DNA from: JBDSLU01 sp039916225
Lineage (GTDB): Bacteria > Acidobacteriota > Vicinamibacteria > Vicinamibacterales > Vicinamibacteraceae
Reading direction: 5' to 3'
Length of the DNA: 14,821 nucleotides
NCBI GenBank assembly: GCA_039916225.1
Contig: JBDSLU010000364.1
Coordinates: forward strand, 1-14,821
Part shown: in pieces, positions 14,468-14,821 of the stretch
Layout: each line of letters starts with the position of its first letter
How positions within the stretch are numbered: the stretch's first letter is position 1
Notes under the pieces: generated by a model
Databases searched by the model: none
What the model saw: the letters and a program-made list of their open reading frames with translations, nothing else
Told to the model about the DNA's origin: nothing
Made by a program: the position numbers and the translations under genes

Positions 14468-14514
14468 AGCCCTGATGCACGAACGGCACCACGCGGGCCG
14501 TCCGTGTCAGTACC

Positions 14515-14821
14515 CTAGTCCAATCTGAAATCGGCACCAAGATAAATCCGCTTCACCTCTTGGTCGGCGGCCAGCTCCGCGGGCGTGCCGCTGCGGAAGA
14601 TCGCCCCATCGTGGACGATGTGCGCGCGGTCGGTGATCTCGAGTGTTTCCCGGACGTTGTGATCCGTGATGAGCACACCGATGCCGCGGGCCTTGAGGTG
14701 GAAAATGATCTTCTGGATGTCGGTGACGACGATCGGGTCGATGCCGGCGAAGGGTTCGTCGAGCAGGATGAACTGGGGCGCGATGACCAACGCGCGGGTG
14801 ATTTCCACGCGACGCCGCTCG
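14515..14821 (-). CDS. lptB: LPS export ABC transporter ATPase LptB (5' end beyond window)
   Basis: LptB powers lipopolysaccharide extraction from the inner membrane with LptFG. Only the C-terminal part of about 102 residues is present. Seen: ERRRVEITRAL just after the ABC signature position (itself beyond the edge), Walker B FILLDEPFAGIDPI, the H-loop LITDHNVRETLEI, and the LptB-type end RIYLGADFRLD. The frame is open to the right edge, so the GTG at 14806-14808 is internal and not a start. The lptB-rpoN-hpf order is common in Gram-negative bacteria and supports LptB over other ABC ATPases. Confidence 0.93.
   Translation of the reverse strand, partial: ERRRVEITRALVIAPQFILLDEPFAGIDPIVVTDIQKIIFHLKARGIGVLITDHNVRETLEITDRAHIVHDGAIFRSGTPAELAADQEVKRIYLGADFRLD

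Noticed and set aside
12992..14518. Plus-strand open frame opposite rpoN
   Set aside because: Shadow of rpoN; the Leu/Val/Asp/His-rich translation has no domain.
14806..14808. Internal GTG taken as the start of a 97-residue protein
   Set aside because: The frame continues to the window edge with ERRR, the normal LptB sequence just after the ABC signature, so the gene is truncated by the window.
1..14821. tRNA, rRNA, CRISPR array, insertion sequence, phage or toxin-antitoxin genes
   Set aside because: I looked on both strands and saw no cloverleaf with a tRNA-like anticodon arm, no regularly spaced repeats, no transposase or integrase motifs, and no unexplained coding stretch long enough to hide one.

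Overview
The window is GC-rich chromosomal DNA from a Gram-negative (diderm) bacterium. A complete Tol-Pal envelope operon and the lipopolysaccharide-export ATPase LptB show that the cell has an outer membrane. GC-rich third codon positions, GTG/TTG starts, and a regulatory PTS cluster (rpoN-hpf-hprK-rapZ-EIIA(Man)-HPr-EI) fit an Acidobacteriota (Vicinamibacteria-like) or deltaproteobacterial-grade lineage. That placement is inference. I see no tRNA, rRNA, CRISPR array, insertion sequence, phage gene or other sign of recent transfer.

Layout: (1) 1-1467, minus strand, recN, cut off by the left edge. (2) 1468-1614, a divergent intergenic region with a good promoter for the plus-strand operon. 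(3) 1615-6634, plus strand: tolQ, tolR, a TonB/TolA-like gene, tolB, pal and cpoB. (4) 6635-6808, a convergent intergenic region with three perfect hairpins. (5) 6809-7285, minus strand, ssb with its own upstream region. (6) 14821 down to 7416, a long minus-strand run read in this order: lptB (partial), rpoN, hpf, hprK, rapZ, EIIA(Man), HPr, EI, and a small phosphomannose-isomerase-type cupin.

The plus-strand genes build the proton-motive-force-driven Tol-Pal machine: TolQ-TolR motor, TolA-like link, periplasmic TolB, peptidoglycan-binding lipoprotein Pal and the CpoB coordinator. The minus-strand run couples LPS export and sigma-54 to a ribosome hibernation factor and a complete phosphorelay (EI to HPr to EIIA). 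That relay has an HPr kinase/phosphorylase and the small-RNA/metabolic regulator RapZ but no EIIB or EIIC permease, so it looks regulatory rather than transport-linked. From hprK to EI every junction overlaps, which implies translational coupling.

Most of the window is conserved housekeeping content. I do not see a clearly undescribed system. The points most worth a second look are a basic 66-residue tail on RapZ, an EI with a shortened PEP-domain loop, mutually exclusive hairpins across the cpoB stop codon, and a GTTC direct repeat in the ssb promoter.
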